From CAZWKQ01 sp964634005 (GTDB lineage Bacteria > Bacteroidota > Bacteroidia > Bacteroidales > JACABE01): a stretch of 64,000 nucleotides of DNA. The notes beneath the pieces are model-generated. The model was not told the DNA's origin. It worked only from the letters and a program-made list of their open reading frames with translations, and ran no database searches. The stretch covers positions 46,779-110,778 of the forward strand of contig CAZWKQ010000009.1 in the NCBI GenBank assembly GCA_964634005.1, read 5' to 3'. Positions 62,880 to 64,000 of the stretch are shown here, one piece after another (position 1 is the stretch's first letter; each line of letters starts with the position of its first letter). The translations under genes and the position numbers were made by a program.

Positions 62880-63947
62880 ATGAAGACACATCTAATCTTT
62901 GGAAAAATAAGCTTTTTGTTTTTATTGTTAATTGCTTTTACTGCAAACTCTCAGAAAGAGATAGCCCAATTTCTTGTTGCAGGTAAAAGTGATGCAAATA
63001 AGTTGTCGGGATATTATTTAAGTCCTTTTCTTAAATCGTTTGGAAATAATATGAATAATGGATGGTACAGTACTGCAGAACCTTTAAAATTGGGCAGATT
63101 TAATATATCTATTGGTGGCGTTGTATCATTTATTCCTGAAAATGAACAAAGTTTCATATTAGATCCGTCTGAATTCTCTGTTGTTAAAACCAATGGCAAT
63201 GCTCCAGTAACATTACCAACTATTTTTGGAGAGAATGCTCATCCGTCAGGTGTGAATGTACAATACAGCAACTCATTAGGTAGTATAACATATCCTTTAA
63301 ATGTTCCTGCTGGTACAGGTTACCCTTACTCTCCTTTCCCTATTGCTCAGCTTAATGTCGGGCTTATCAAAGGGACAGAAGTAATGGTAAGATTTTTTCC
63401 ATCAGTAGATTATGAAGGTTATAAAAATAATTATTTTGGATTTGGATTAAAACACGACATCAAACAATGGATACCATACATCAGTAAACTTCCATTCGAT
63501 ATGTCAATAGCCGGAGCATATACTAATTCAAAATTAGAAGTAGTAGGAGGACCTTTTCTAAAAGCTGAAGCAGGTGTAAGCGACCCTAATCCTATGGATA
63601 TATCGGGGCAATTATTATCATATAGCTCAAATGCCTGGAATGCAAGCCTTTTGATATCGAAAAAATTACCTGTCTTAACTATATTTGGCGGAATGATTTA
63701 TTCATCAAGTAAAACTAACTTCGACCTGAAAGGAAATTATCCAATTACAGTTATAAACAATTTGGCGCAAAAAGAAATTGCATATCTTAGCGACCCTCTG
63801 GCTTTAGAAGGTAACAATAACCAATTTGGGATAAATGCCGGATTAAGAATTAAATTACTCTTTATGGCTATTGTTGCCGAAGGAGTTTACTCTCCAAACG
63901 GTTATTCTTCTGCTAATGCAAGATTACAATTTGGTCTTTTTAACTAA
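62880..63947 (+). CDS. DUF6588-type outer-membrane protein
   Basis: The 355-residue protein has a signal peptide (ending ANSQK). The mature part is a beta-barrel-like series (FNISIGGVVSF, GTEVMVRFFPSVDYEGYKNN, FGFGLKHDIKQWIP, KLPFDMSIAGAYTNSK). It ends in a terminal aromatic strand (RLQFGLFN), matching the DUF6588 family of Bacteroidota outer-membrane proteins. Function unknown. It is complete within the window and is followed by 53 bases with no feature. Confidence 0.78.
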   Translation: MKTHLIFGKISFLFLLLIAFTANSQKEIAQFLVAGKSDANKLSGYYLSPFLKSFGNNMNNGWYSTAEPLKLGRFNISIGGVVSFIPENEQSFILDPSEFSVVKTNGNAPVTLPTIFGENAHPSGVNVQYSNSLGSITYPLNVPAGTGYPYSPFPIAQLNVGLIKGTEVMVRFFPSVDYEGYKNNYFGFGLKHDIKQWIPYISKLPFDMSIAGAYTNSKLEVVGGPFLKAEAGVSDPNPMDISGQLLSYSSNAWNASLLISKKLPVLTIFGGMIYSSSKTNFDLKGNYPITVINNLAQKEIAYLSDPLALEGNNNQFGINAGLRIKLLFMAIVAEGVYSPNGYSSANARLQFGLFN

Positions 63948-64000
63948 GGTATAGTGGCAAAAAATGGTTGGTAAAATATAACCAAAATCCGCATTAGAAA

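Noticed and set aside
1..64000. CRISPR array, insertion sequence, prophage or replication origin
   Set aside because: No regularly spaced repeats, transposase or integrase genes, phage genes or dnaA-box clusters were recognised.

Overview
The window looks like a chromosomal segment of an uncultured, probably anaerobic, fermentative member of the Bacteroidota. It is AT-rich with long AT intergenic runs. Several transcription units carry the Bacteroidota-type promoter (TTG, about 19 bp, TAnnTTTG). It also carries surface proteins with gliding-motility/T9SS C-terminal domains, a PorP/SprF-type protein, a TonB receptor with a CarboxypepD_reg domain, many small lipoproteins, a fused alpha/beta E1 dehydrogenase and a TPR histidine kinase. 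No phage, IS element, CRISPR array or plasmid function was seen, and no gene-free stretch exceeds 300 bases.

Layout. 1-5.4 kb: a T9SS surface locus (SprB-repeat adhesin, PorP/SprF-like protein, TPR-PD40-OmpA-DUF1573 envelope protein) ending at the SRP RNA. 5.6-11.5 kb: a Rcp1-like response regulator, a lipoprotein/DUF2490 pair, and a TonB receptor beside a LytS/LytTR two-component pair. 11.8-20 kb: a saccharopine dehydrogenase-like enzyme, a TerB-DnaJ protein, a class III aminotransferase, small lipoproteins, a YitT protein, then carbamate kinase and ornithine carbamoyltransferase closed by a strong terminator. 20-27.5 kb: a lipid-kinase family protein, a lamin-tail lipoprotein, a 59-residue winged-helix protein, tRNA-His, two large CHU_C surface proteins with near-identical C-termini, and an MTH1187-type thiamine-binding protein. 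27.5-35 kb: aroE, a ComA-like phosphosulfolactate synthase and a TPR protein in one unit, then a lipoprotein, fused E1, MtgA and tRNA-Ser.

35.2-42.2 kb is the most distinctive block. NuoE-like and NuoF-like subunits precede a 1236-residue subunit that joins a [2Fe-2S] domain, a GltD/NfnB-like flavin domain, ferredoxin-type clusters and a formate-dehydrogenase-like domain. That last domain has lost the Cys/Sec position and most of its C-terminal pterin domain. A frameshifted four-helix-bundle gene sits inside the operon and a ferritin-like gene follows it. I read this as a soluble NAD(H)/NADP(H)/ferredoxin electron-transfer complex, possibly bifurcating, rather than a formate dehydrogenase.

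42-47 kb holds housekeeping genes (SRPBCC protein, pyrE, NUDIX, TlpA-like protein, RNase P RNA, truA). 47-57 kb is a minus-strand run of three histidine kinases, two of them hybrid, downstream of a GWxTD protein and without a DNA-binding regulator. 57-64 kb holds recN-fabI, a FISUMP lipoprotein, ribBA, a membrane protein with a Cys/EF-hand-like head and a His-containing membrane tail, and a DUF6588-type outer-membrane protein.
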